A DNA stretch of 64,000 nt from Stenotrophomonas sp. UBA2124 (GTDB lineage Bacteria > Pseudomonadota > Gammaproteobacteria > Xanthomonadales > Xanthomonadaceae): assembly GCA_002329155.1 (NCBI GenBank), contig DCXY01000044.1, positions 34,092 to 98,091 on the forward strand, given 5' to 3'. Shown here in pieces: positions 1-7,816 of this stretch. The translations under genes were made by a program, and so were the position numbers. The notes beneath the pieces are model-generated. The model saw only the letters and a list, made by a program, of their open reading frames with translations, ran no database searches and was not told the origin of the DNA. Every line of letters starts with the position of its first letter. Position 1 is the stretch's first letter.

Positions 1-2
1 TG

Positions 3-230
3 CGCATCGGCCTGCAGGGCCTGCAGCTGGTGGACATGCGCGCGCAGCTGATGGCGGTGGATTCGCTGCGTGACAGCGCGGTGGACGAGTACTCGCTGAC
101 CCGCGACGCATGGCTGCAGCGCCGCAGCTACCAGATCGAAAAGGACCTGCGCCACGACCGTGGTGACCAGGACGACGATCAGCCGACCATCCCGGTCGAT
201 GCGATGCCGATGCCGGAATGGGGCGGCTGA
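3..230 (+). CDS. C-terminal end of an unidentified protein (partial)
   Basis: The reading frame is open from the left edge to a stop at 228-230, so only the last 75 or so residues are visible. The tail is very polar: a short helical stretch rich in Arg, Leu and Asp, then an acidic Asp/Gln run and a Pro/Met-rich end. A strong terminator follows 35 bases later, which supports this being a real gene end. No family motif is recognisable, so no function is given. Confidence 0.6.
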   Translation, partial: RIGLQGLQLVDMRAQLMAVDSLRDSAVDEYSLTRDAWLQRRSYQIEKDLRHDRGDQDDDQPTIPVDAMPMPEWGG

Positions 231-263
231 CTGGTTGCGTCACGCAGATCATGTTGTTGAAGA

Positions 264-292
264 AGAGCCCGGGGTTCCCCGGGCTTTTCTTT
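264..292 (+). terminator. Rho-independent terminator
   Basis: A perfect GC stem (AGCCCGGGG / CCCCGGGCT) with almost no loop is followed by a T-rich tract. It sits just after the partial gene ending at 230. Confidence 0.85.
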
Positions 293-319
293 TTCTGCAT
301 CCTTTTCAGCTTTGGCTTT

Positions 320-946
320 GGTAGCCCGGATAAGCGCAGCGCATCCGCGACCGCAGTGCACCCAACAATCAGGCGACCAGTTCCGCCACCGATAGGCGTT
401 CCGGTACACCGCGCCAGAAGCCCCGGGTGCGCGTTCGCTTACCCGGGCTACGGGAGCTTTGCGCTTTGCTTTCGGCTCTACCTCAGCTCTGCGCTGCCCT
501 CATCCCAACCCTTCTCCCGCAAGCGGGAGAAGGGTTGGGATGAGGGCAGCCTTGGGCTTGATCGCCCGGCCAAGCGCAGCGCACCCGCGAGCACATCATG
601 CACGACGCCCCCGCGGGCACCTGCAGCCAGCAACCCATCGTGCAGCGCCAAGAGCCCCGGGTGCGCGTTCGCTTACCCGGGCTACGGGTTACGAGAACTG
701 ACTCAGACGGCCAGCGCCTGATCGAGGTGTTCAACGCAGCTCTGCCTTGGCCCTTTTCCCGCAAGCGGGAGAAGGGTTGGGATGAGGGCAGCCTTGGGCT
801 TGATCGCCCGGTCAATCGCAGCGCGCCCGCGAGCACATCATGCACGACGATCCAACGGGCACCTGCAACAAACAACCCTTCGTGCAGCGCCAAGAGCCCC
901 GGGTGCGCATTCGCTTACCCGGGCTACGGGAACTACGCGCGCTGGA
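320..946. repeat. REP-type hairpins and a 242-bp tandem duplication
   Basis: This gap holds no convincing gene. Inverted copies of a GTAG-type hairpin (CCCGGGTGCGC..GCTTACCCGGGCTAC) occur at about 424-452, 658-686 and 899-928. At 496-547 there is a perfect palindrome with 25-bp arms around a central AA. Most of 480-690 is repeated at 722-931 with an offset of 242 bases, including a shared stretch beginning AGCACATCATGCACGACG. The left arm of the palindrome has decayed in the second copy. Such elements are typical non-coding repeats of Stenotrophomonas and relatives. Confidence 0.8.
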
Positions 947-1492
947 TCAGGCCGCCAGCGCCTGGTCGATGGCGGCGCGCAGGCCGGCGTCATCGGCGGC
1001 GGTGTCCGGCGAGAAGCGGGCCAGCACGGTGCCGTCCTTGCCAATCAGGAACTTCTCGAAGTTCCACAGGATGGCCGGTGCCGGATTGGCTTCGATGCCG
1101 AAGCCCACCAGCTTCTCGCGCATCGGGCCTTCGCCGGTGGCTGCCGGCTGCTCGGCAGTGAGCTGCTGGTACAGCGGGTGGGTATCGGCGCCGGCCACGC
1201 TGATCTTGGAGAACATCGGGAAGCTGACGTCATAGGTGAGCGCGCAGAACTGCTTGATCTCGTCCTCGCTGCCCGGCTCCTGGCCGTTGAAGTTGTTGGC
1301 CGGAAAACCCAGCACGGCGAAGCCTTCGTCCTTCTTCTCGCGGTACAGCTTTTCCAGGCCTTCGTACTGCGGGGTGAGGCCGCACTTGGATGCCACGTTG
1401 ACCAGCAGCAGCACCTTGCCACGGTAGTCGCCCAGCGAAGCCGGCGCGCCGTCGATGGTGGTCAGTGCGGTGTCGTAAAGGGAAGCGGTCAT
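947..1492 (-). CDS. Glutathione peroxidase family protein (thiol peroxidase)
   Basis: This 181-residue protein reduces hydroperoxides. The family catalytic tetrad is visible: Cys37 in NVASKCGLT, Gln71 in FNGQEPGS, and Trp143-Asn144 in ILWNFEKFL. The catalytic residue is Cys, not selenocysteine, as in most bacterial members, which usually draw electrons from thioredoxin. The ATG at 1492 was chosen because the domain begins at once (MTASLYDTALTTIDG) and an AGGA ribosome site lies upstream; the frame stays open further upstream but that part is not family-like. It has no signal peptide and is probably cytoplasmic. rmuC is the upstream gene on the same strand. Confidence 0.93.
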   Translation of the reverse strand: MTASLYDTALTTIDGAPASLGDYRGKVLLLVNVASKCGLTPQYEGLEKLYREKKDEGFAVLGFPANNFNGQEPGSEDEIKQFCALTYDVSFPMFSKISVAGADTHPLYQQLTAEQPAATGEGPMREKLVGFGIEANPAPAILWNFEKFLIGKDGTVLARFSPDTAADDAGLRAAIDQALAA

Positions 1493-1586
1493 GGTGGTTT
1501 CCTGCTGGGGTGGGAGAGAGCGCAAGCATAAACGCCGCGCATGGCAGTGGCACGACCCGCAGGTAGTGCCACTGCACGGCCTTGCG

Positions 1587-3128
1587 CTATGGGTTGTCGC
1601 TGTTTTCTTCTTCGGCTTCGTCGTCGTTGCCGAGATCGCCCAGCAGCGCCTGCGAGGCGTCGCTGGACAGGGATTCCACCCCGCGCAGCTTGCGTTCGAT
1701 GGTGCGGGTCTTGCGGCTGGCATCACCCAGGCTCTTGCCCACGGTGTTGATCTGCTTCTCGGCCCGTTCCAGGATGCCGGCGAACTTGCCGAACTCGCTC
1801 TTCACCGCGCCCAGCAGGCTCCACACTTCCGACGAACGCTGTTCGATGGCCAGCGTGCGGAAGCCCATCTGCAGGCTGTTGAGCAGCGCGGTGACGGTGG
1901 TGGGGCCGGCGATGACCACGCGGTGGTCACGCTGCAGCGTATCCACCAGCCCCGGGCGGCGGATGGTCTCCGCGTAAAGGCCTTCGGTAGGCAGGAACAT
2001 CACCGCGAAGTCGGTGCTGTGCGGCGGCACGATGTACTTCTCGCTGATGGACTTGGCCTGCACGCGGATGGCGCGCTCCAGCTGGTTGCCGCAGGCGCGC
2101 ACCGCGTCCTGGTCGCCTGCTTCCTGCGCATCGAGCAGGCGCTCGTAGTCCTCGCGCGGGAACTTGGCGTCGATGGGCAGCCACACAGGCACGTCGTCGC
2201 TGCTGCGGCCCGGCAGGCGCACGGCGAAATCGACCATCTCGCCGCTGTCCGGGCGCAGCTTCACCCCACGCGCGTACTGCTCGGCGGTGAGGGTCTGCTC
2301 CAAAATGTTGTCCAGCTGCACTTCGCCCCAGCCGCCACGGTTCTTGACGTTGCTCAGCACGCGCTTGAGGTCGCCCACGCCGGTGGCCAGCTGCTGCATT
2401 TCGCCCAGGCCACGCTGCACCTGTTCCAGGCGCTCGGACACCAGCTTGAACGAGGAATCCAGCCGCTGGTTGAGCGTGCTCTGCAGCTTCTCGTCCACGG
2501 TCTGCCGCATCAGTTCCAGCTTGGCGGCGTTGTCGCCCTGCAGGTCCTTCAGGCGTGCTTCCAGGGTCTGGCGCATTTCGGTGATGCGTTGTTCGTTGCG
2601 CTGGGTGAGTTCGCCCAGCCGCTGGTTGAGCGTTTCGCCGAAACGCAGCTGCGCCTGCGCACCTTCCGCGCGGCCGTTGCGGGTTTCTTCCAGCAGGCTC
2701 TGCTGCAGCCCGGCAAGCTGGCGGGCGAAGGCCTCCATGCGGGCACCCTGCTGTTCGCCGAAGGCTTCCAGCTGGCCGCGCACTTCCTGCAGGCGGCTGC
2801 CCAGCAGCTGCTCGATCTGCTTCTGCTGGGCGGTGTTCTCCTCGCGGCCCTTGCGCGCGTCGTCGTTGAGGCTGTCGCGCAACTGGTCCAGGCGCTGGTC
2901 GGTGCGGGTGGACAGGTCGGTCAGGTTGCGGCTGAAGCCGTCCATGCGCGCGTCCTGCTGGCGGGCCATGCCTTCCAGCACCTCGCGCAGCTCTCCGCGA
3001 CCGGTGCGCTGTTCTTCGCGCAGGGTGGTTTCCAGCGTGGAATTGTCGGTACGGCGGAACAACAGCAACAGCTGCAGCACCACGACAAGGGCGAGCAGGC
3101 TGACAATAATCAGGATTTCGGTTTGCAT
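1587..3128 (-). CDS. rmuC: DNA recombination protein RmuC
   Basis: The protein has 513 residues. An N-terminal membrane anchor (EILIIVSLLALVVVLQLLLLF) is followed by about 200 residues of Gln/Glu/Arg-rich coiled coil and then the conserved RmuC nuclease-like domain (LKRVLSNVKNRGGWGE, VWLPIDAKFPREDYERLL, HSTDFAVMFLPTEGLYAE, GPTTVTALLNSLQMGF). RmuC family proteins limit recombination between inverted repeats, which fits a repeat-rich genome. The acidic C-terminus is variable in the family. The start at 3128 is set by the membrane segment; open frame further upstream is not conserved-looking. Confidence 0.93.
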   Translation of the reverse strand: MQTEILIIVSLLALVVVLQLLLLFRRTDNSTLETTLREEQRTGRGELREVLEGMARQQDARMDGFSRNLTDLSTRTDQRLDQLRDSLNDDARKGREENTAQQKQIEQLLGSRLQEVRGQLEAFGEQQGARMEAFARQLAGLQQSLLEETRNGRAEGAQAQLRFGETLNQRLGELTQRNEQRITEMRQTLEARLKDLQGDNAAKLELMRQTVDEKLQSTLNQRLDSSFKLVSERLEQVQRGLGEMQQLATGVGDLKRVLSNVKNRGGWGEVQLDNILEQTLTAEQYARGVKLRPDSGEMVDFAVRLPGRSSDDVPVWLPIDAKFPREDYERLLDAQEAGDQDAVRACGNQLERAIRVQAKSISEKYIVPPHSTDFAVMFLPTEGLYAETIRRPGLVDTLQRDHRVVIAGPTTVTALLNSLQMGFRTLAIEQRSSEVWSLLGAVKSEFGKFAGILERAEKQINTVGKSLGDASRKTRTIERKLRGVESLSSDASQALLGDLGNDDEAEEENSDNP

Positions 3129-3356
3129 GCCCCGCAGTGTAGCCCCGGGCGTCTCAGATGCTGCGCCGCATCTGCGATCATAGGCACCCCTTGTTGGTGG
3201 TCCCCCATGAAGTCCCTGCCCTGTCCGCTGCCGCGGCTGGCCGGTGGCCGGCTGATGCCGGTTGCTGCCTGCCTGTTCTCCCCTGCCCTGCCTGCCCGCA
3301 CTGCCACCCCGCAGCGCGCGGCCCTGCAGCGCGCGTACTGAGCCGGGAGCAGCGCC

Positions 3357-3986
3357 ATGCCGTGGATGGGTATCAACGACCTGGGCACCTTCGTGGTAGC
3401 GGTCATTGTGTTCATGATGCTGCCCGGGCCGGGCACCTTCACCCTGCTCACCGCCACCGCGCGCGGTGGCGTTCGTGCCGGGTATTCGACCCTGGCCGGC
3501 CTGATGCTGGGTGACCAGATTCTGATCACCATCGCCGCTACCGGCGTGGCCGCACTGCTGAAGGCGCACCCGTTGCTGTTCGCCGGGCTGCGCTATGTGG
3601 GCGCGGCCTATCTGATCTGGGTGGGCTTCCAGCTGGTGCGCGAGCGCGCCGCGGGCAGCGCCGGCACCGCACCCACGCAGCTGGGCCGCCGCTGGTTCCG
3701 GCAGGCGCTGCTGGTGGGCGTGCTCAACCCGAAGGCCATCCTGTTCTACATGGCGTTCTTCCCGTTGTTCATCGACCCGGTACGCCAGCGCGGTGCACTG
3801 ACGCTGCTCACGATGGCGCTGTTGATCGCGCTGATCAGCATCGCGTGGTGTTCGGTGCTGATTTTCGGCGGGCAGCTGATTGCGCGCCGGCTGGCCGGCT
3901 ACCCGCGCGTGGGCACCTGGATGCGGCGCAGCGTGGGCGTGTTCCTGATGGTGTTTGGTGTGCGCCTGGGGGTTGAAGGCGCCTGA
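3357..3986 (+). CDS. LysE/RhtB-family amino-acid exporter
   Basis: A 209-residue inner-membrane protein with about six hydrophobic segments. The family signature near the N-terminus, MLPGPGTFTLLTATARGG, is followed by GYSTLAGLMLGDQILITIAATG and the conserved LNPKAILFYMAFFP. Members export amino acids such as leucine, threonine or homoserine lactone by proton exchange; the exact substrate cannot be read from the sequence. The ATG at 3357 has a GGGAG site upstream; the ATG at 3366 is a possible alternative. It stands alone between convergent or unrelated genes. Confidence 0.9.
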   Translation: MPWMGINDLGTFVVAVIVFMMLPGPGTFTLLTATARGGVRAGYSTLAGLMLGDQILITIAATGVAALLKAHPLLFAGLRYVGAAYLIWVGFQLVRERAAGSAGTAPTQLGRRWFRQALLVGVLNPKAILFYMAFFPLFIDPVRQRGALTLLTMALLIALISIAWCSVLIFGGQLIARRLAGYPRVGTWMRRSVGVFLMVFGVRLGVEGA

Positions 3987-4094
3987 GGTTTGGCGCCCAC
4001 CTCCCCTCTCCCGTGAGCGGAGTGCGGCCACAGCGCGCGCCGCGCGCCAGCAGTACGATTGAAGCCGGTTCCACACCCAGCGGAGGGATTGGTA

Positions 4095-4454
4095 ATGGAT
4101 ATCCACTGCAAACGCGCCTATGAGGCGGCGGCATCCGGTGATGGCCAACGCTTTCTGGTGGACCGCCTGTGGCCACGCGGCGTGAGCCATGAGGCTCTGC
4201 AGGCCACCTGGTTGAAGGAAGTGGCGCCCAGCGATGCACTGCGCAAGTGGTTTGACCACCAGGCCGAACGCTGGCCCGAGTTCCAGCAACGCTACTGGCA
4301 CGAGCTGGCCGCGCAGCCGCAGCAGCTGGCGCCCCTGCGCGACGCGCTGGACGAGGGGCCCGTCACGCTGGTCTACGGCGCGCGTGACACCCAGCACAAT
4401 CAGGCCGTGGCTCTACGTGCCTATCTGCTGGCCCATCCCCGCCGAAAGCCGTGA
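4095..4454 (+). CDS. DUF488 family protein (YeaO-like)
   Basis: A 119-residue soluble protein. The family pattern is clear: FLVDRLWPRGVS near the N-terminus, WLKEVAPSDALRKWFDH, then FQQRYWHEL and VTLVYGARDTQHNQAVALRAYL at the end. DUF488 proteins are small cytoplasmic proteins without an established reaction. The ATG at 4095 was chosen over an earlier in-frame codon because a GGAGGG site lies at a good distance. The next gene starts 146 bases downstream, so the two are probably separate units. Confidence 0.88.
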   Translation: MDIHCKRAYEAAASGDGQRFLVDRLWPRGVSHEALQATWLKEVAPSDALRKWFDHQAERWPEFQQRYWHELAAQPQQLAPLRDALDEGPVTLVYGARDTQHNQAVALRAYLLAHPRRKP

Positions 4455-4600
4455 TGCAGCGCGGCCGGATTGTGCCGGATCCGTCGTCAATGCCAGCAAC
4501 AGCCGCCAAAATCGAGGAATAAACCGGTTATTTCTGGCATTGCTGCATTGCGTTGGGCCAAACTCGGCGCCTTCTGAACTAAACGAACCGAGAGGTCCGC

Positions 4601-6034
4601 ATGCAGTCCTGGCTCCGGCGCAAGCCCATTGACCAGCTTACCGAACACGAGGAAGGCCGCCGCCTGATCCCCTCGCTGAGCTGGCCCCACCTGGTTGCGC
4701 TGGGCATCGGCGCCATTGTCGGCACCGGCATCTATACGCTCATCGGCGTGGGTGCGGACAAGGCCGGCCCGGCCGTGCTGCTGTCCTTCATCATCGCCGG
4801 CACCATCTGCGCCTGCGCCGCGCTGGCCTACGCCGAGCTGTCCACCATGATGCCGGCCGCCGGCAGCGCCTACACCTACAGCTACAGCGCGCTGGGCGAG
4901 ACCATCGCCTGGGTGGTGGGCTGGAGCCTGATTCTTGAATACTCGCTGGTGGTCAGTACGGTGGCGGTGGGCTGGTCGGGCTACTTCGTCGGCTTCCTGG
5001 AGTGGCTGCATACCAGCTTCGGCTGGAACGTGATGCTGCCGCAGTCACTGGCCGCCGGCCCGCATGTGGAAGGTGGCTTCCTCAACGTACCGGCCATCGT
5101 CATCACCTTCCTGGTGGCGGGCATGCTGATGGTGGGCACGCGCGAAAGCGCCACGGTCAACGCGGTGCTGGTGGTGCTCAAGCTGATCGCACTGGGCGTG
5201 TTCGTGGCGGTGGCGCTGCCGGCGTTCAACGCCGAGAACCTGCAGCCGTTCATGCCGTATGGCTTCCCCAAATCGCTGAGCGCCGATGGCGTGGAACGCG
5301 GCGTGATGGCAGCGGCGGCAATCATCTTCTTCGCCTTCTACGGCTTTGATGCGATTTCCACCGCGGCCGAGGAAACCAAGAACCCCAAGCGTGATCTGTC
5401 CATCGGCATCATCGGCTCGATGGTGGGCTGCACCCTGATCTACCTGCTGGTGGCATTGGCCGCCGTGGGCGCGATGAGCTACACCGTGTTCGGCAAGAGC
5501 GCCGAGCCGCTGGCACTGATCATGCGCGAACTGGGCCATGGCACGGCTGCGCTGGTGATCGGCATCGTGGCGATCGTCGCACTGCCGACGGTATTGCTGG
5601 CGTTCTTCTACGGCCAGAGCCGCATCTTCTTCGTGATGTCGCGCGATGGCCTGCTGCCGCGTGGCCTGTCCAAGGTGAACCAGCGCACCGGCACGCCGGT
5701 GACCATCACCCTGTTCACTGCGGTGCTGGTGGCGGCGCTGGCCGGCGTGGCGCGCCTGGATGAAATCGCGGCGCTGGCCAATGCCGGCACGTTGGCCGCG
5801 TTCACCGCCGTGGGCCTGTGCCTGCTGGTGCTGCGCAAGCGCGAGCCGAACCGCCCGCGCACCTTCCGCACGCCGCTGGCGTGGCTGGTGGGCCCGCTGG
5901 CCATCGGAGGCTGCATCTACCTGTTCTTCAGCCTGCCGACCAGCACGCAGAAGTGGTTCCTGCTGTGGAACGCGGTGGGCCTGGTGGTCTACGCGCTGTA
6001 CAGCCGCCGCAACGCGGTGCTGGGGCGGAAGTAA
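4601..6034 (+). CDS. APC-superfamily amino-acid permease (cationic amino-acid transporter type)
   Basis: A 477-residue inner-membrane transporter with about 12 hydrophobic segments. The first helix carries the APC signature GIGAIVGTGIYTLIG, followed by LSFIIAGTICACAALAYAELSTMMPAAGSAY. AFYGFDAISTAAEETKNPKRDLSIGI is typical of the YfnA/CAT branch. It probably takes up an amino acid with protons. The start has an AGAGG site. The stop codon overlaps the edge of a perfect 20-bp palindrome (6034-6053), and a terminator follows at 6062. Confidence 0.9.
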   Translation: MQSWLRRKPIDQLTEHEEGRRLIPSLSWPHLVALGIGAIVGTGIYTLIGVGADKAGPAVLLSFIIAGTICACAALAYAELSTMMPAAGSAYTYSYSALGETIAWVVGWSLILEYSLVVSTVAVGWSGYFVGFLEWLHTSFGWNVMLPQSLAAGPHVEGGFLNVPAIVITFLVAGMLMVGTRESATVNAVLVVLKLIALGVFVAVALPAFNAENLQPFMPYGFPKSLSADGVERGVMAAAAIIFFAFYGFDAISTAAEETKNPKRDLSIGIIGSMVGCTLIYLLVALAAVGAMSYTVFGKSAEPLALIMRELGHGTAALVIGIVAIVALPTVLLAFFYGQSRIFFVMSRDGLLPRGLSKVNQRTGTPVTITLFTAVLVAALAGVARLDEIAALANAGTLAAFTAVGLCLLVLRKREPNRPRTFRTPLAWLVGPLAIGGCIYLFFSLPTSTQKWFLLWNAVGLVVYALYSRRNAVLGRK

Positions 6035-6053
6035 TCCACAGGTACCTGTGGAT
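6034..6053. repeat. Perfect 20-bp palindrome built from DnaA-box-like halves
   Basis: ATCCACAGGTACCTGTGGAT is fully self-complementary. Each half contains the ATCCACA core of a DnaA box; with the preceding base the left half reads TAATCCACA, one mismatch from TTATCCACA. It overlaps the last base of the permease stop codon. Confidence 0.6.
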
Positions 6054-6061
6054 GGTTGCGG

Positions 6062-6088
6062 AAAGCGGGCTACGGCCCGCTTTTTGTT
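6062..6088 (+). terminator. Terminator of the permease gene
   Basis: AAAGCGGGC-tac-GGCCCGCTTTTT forms a GC stem followed by a T run, 28 bases after the permease stop. Confidence 0.85.
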
Positions 6089-6110
6089 TGTGTGGGTTTG
6101 TTTGAAGAGC

Positions 6111-6237
6111 TTACCCCTCCCCGGCCCTCCCCTCCGCCTTCGGCGCAAGGGAGGGGGAGAAGCCGTTCCCCGCAAACTTCCAGCCACCATGACCGCCCCC
6201 CTCCCTTGCGCAGCAGGGGAGGGTTGGGGAGGGGTAA
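6111..6237. repeat. 127-bp inverted-repeat element, copy 1
   Basis: The ends TTACCCCTCCCC and GGGGAGGGGTAA form terminal inverted repeats, and the left arm contains a further hairpin (CTCCGCCTTCGGCG). The interior is almost identical to the element at 7655-7779 in the same orientation. It carries no coding potential and looks like a non-autonomous MITE-like element. Confidence 0.7.
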
Positions 6238-6243
6238 ACGCAG

Positions 6244-6268
6244 TTATCCACACATCACCTGTGGATAA
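6244..6268. promoter_or_regulatory. Inverted pair of perfect DnaA boxes
   Basis: TTATCCACA at 6244-6252 and its reverse complement TGTGGATAA at 6260-6268 are separated by seven bases, about 12.7 kb left of the dnaA-dnaN gap. The pair lies directly beside the dipeptidase terminator, not at a promoter. Confidence 0.6.
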
Positions 6269-6269
6269 A

Positions 6270-6298
6270 AACAAAGCGGGCCGAAGCCCGCTTGTTTT
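6270..6298 (-). terminator. Terminator of the dipeptidase gene
   Basis: AAGCGGGC-cgaa-GCCCGCTT is flanked by T runs on both strands. Read on the minus strand it ends the dipeptidase gene and may also stop plus-strand transcripts. Confidence 0.8.
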
Positions 6299-6321
6299 TC
6301 ACTGCCTGCGTTGGCGCAGCG

Positions 6322-7566
6322 TCACGGCTTGCTGGCCTGGCCTGCCGCGTAATCCTGCGCCTGACGCATCACGCGCAGCACGTTGCCGCTCCAGATGTTG
6401 GCAATCTGCGCATCGCTCAGGCCACGGCGCTGCATCCACGCGGTGATCTTGGGCAGATCGGCTGCGTCTTCCATGCCGATCACACCGCCACCGCCGTCCC
6501 AGTCCATGCCGATGCCCACGTGGTCCGGGCCCACCACATCGAGCAGGTGGGCGAAGTGCTGGAAGAAATCATCCAGCGTGGCCTTGCGGCGCGGGTACTG
6601 TTTGTCGAGCTCGGCCATGGCCTTGGCCAGTTCGGCACCCTTGGCCATGCTCATGTTTTCCCAGCCACCCAGGCGCTTTTCCAGCGCCTCTTCGGCTGCC
6701 TTGCGTTCGTCGGTCTTGGTTTCGTCCACAAGATAGCCACCGTAGGCATTGGCCTGGATCACGCCGCCCTTGGCCGCCAGCTGGCGCAGGCGCGCATCGT
6801 CCAGATTGCGCGGGTGGTTGAACACCGCCTTGGCCGAGCTGTGCGAGAGGATGAAAGGCACCGGCATCATCGCGATGAGGTCGTCGAACACCGCATCGGA
6901 GGAATGCGACTGGTCGATCACGATGCCCAGCTTCACCGCGTCGTTCACCAGCGTCTTGCCAGCCGGGCTCAGGCCCTTCCATTCGGCGCCCTTCGGGTCG
7001 GTGGCCGAATCGGCGAACTCGTTGTTGGCGAAATGCACCGTGGACATCAGGCGCAGGCCGGCCTTGTAGTAGTAGCTCAGCAGTGAAGGGTCGGCCACCA
7101 GCGGGCTGCCGTTTTCCATGCTGATGTAGACCACGCGCTTGCCCGCAGCCTTGATGCGTGCGGCATCATCGGCGGTGAGCGCCAGCTGGAACTTGTCCTT
7201 GTTGGCGGCCAGCATTTCGTGGATCTGCAGCATGCGCTGCAGGCCGTGGTCGCGTTCGGCCAGGTGCGCGGCGCGGCTGCGGTCGCCCTGGTCGGTGTAG
7301 ATGGCCCAGAAGCCGCCATCCAGCGCGCCTTCCACCATGCGCGGGTAATCCACCTGCGACAGCGCGTTGTGGTCGTGGCGCTGCATGATGTCGAAATCGG
7401 CGCGGGCGAAATTGGCCGGCGTATCCAGGTGGGTGTCCAGGGTCAGCAGCTTCTGCTGCAGGGCGCTGGCCTTGGCCAGTTCGGCGTGGTTGAACTCCAC
7501 CGCCGAGGCGGCCAGTGGCCAGCACAGCGACAGGGATACCAACAGGGACAAGGGACGCAGCGTCAT
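6322..7566 (-). CDS. Secreted membrane dipeptidase, peptidase family M19
   Basis: A 414-residue zinc dipeptidase of the renal dipeptidase family. A signal peptide (LSLLVSLSLCWPLAASA) precedes the mature protein, so it acts in the periplasm or at the membrane. The family features are LDTHLDTPANF, with the first metal-binding His-x-Asp, followed by YISMENGSPL, IDQSHSSDAVFDDL, LSHSSAKAVFNHPRNL and a C-terminal DHVGIGMDWDGGGGV. It would cleave dipeptides during peptide scavenging or cell-wall recycling. The gene is a single unit flanked on both sides by near-identical ~126-bp inverted-repeat elements in direct orientation. Confidence 0.92.
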   Translation of the reverse strand: MTLRPLSLLVSLSLCWPLAASAVEFNHAELAKASALQQKLLTLDTHLDTPANFARADFDIMQRHDHNALSQVDYPRMVEGALDGGFWAIYTDQGDRSRAAHLAERDHGLQRMLQIHEMLAANKDKFQLALTADDAARIKAAGKRVVYISMENGSPLVADPSLLSYYYKAGLRLMSTVHFANNEFADSATDPKGAEWKGLSPAGKTLVNDAVKLGIVIDQSHSSDAVFDDLIAMMPVPFILSHSSAKAVFNHPRNLDDARLRQLAAKGGVIQANAYGGYLVDETKTDERKAAEEALEKRLGGWENMSMAKGAELAKAMAELDKQYPRRKATLDDFFQHFAHLLDVVGPDHVGIGMDWDGGGGVIGMEDAADLPKITAWMQRRGLSDAQIANIWSGNVLRVMRQAQDYAAGQASKP

Positions 7567-7654
7567 GAGGCCTCACCATCCGGGAAAGGGCTGACATTAA
7601 CGCTGCTTTGACGCCTGCTGCCAGTGACCTAGGGCAGGGGACCGGGGGAAGAGC

Positions 7655-7779
7655 TTACCCCTCCCCGGCCCTCCCCTCCGCCTTCGGCGCAAGGGAGGGG
7701 GAAAAGCGGTTCCCCGCAAGTTTCCAGACACCATGACCGCCCCCTCCCTTGCGCAGCAGGGGAGGGTTGGGGAGGGGTT
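7655..7779. repeat. 125-bp inverted-repeat element, copy 2
   Basis: This is a second copy of the element at 6111-6237, in the same orientation and with only a few differences. It starts TTACCCCTCCCCGGCCC and ends GGGTTGGGGAGGGGTT. The two copies bracket the dipeptidase gene. Confidence 0.7.
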
Positions 7780-7816
7780 GCGGAGCTCTACCGATAGTGT
7801 TGAAGCGCCAGAAACC

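Noticed and set aside
3207..3341. A 44-codon frame starting ATGAAGTCCCTGCCC just upstream of the LysE-type gene
   Set aside because: No ribosome site, low-complexity Pro/Ala/Arg composition and no recognisable family. Possible but unsupported.
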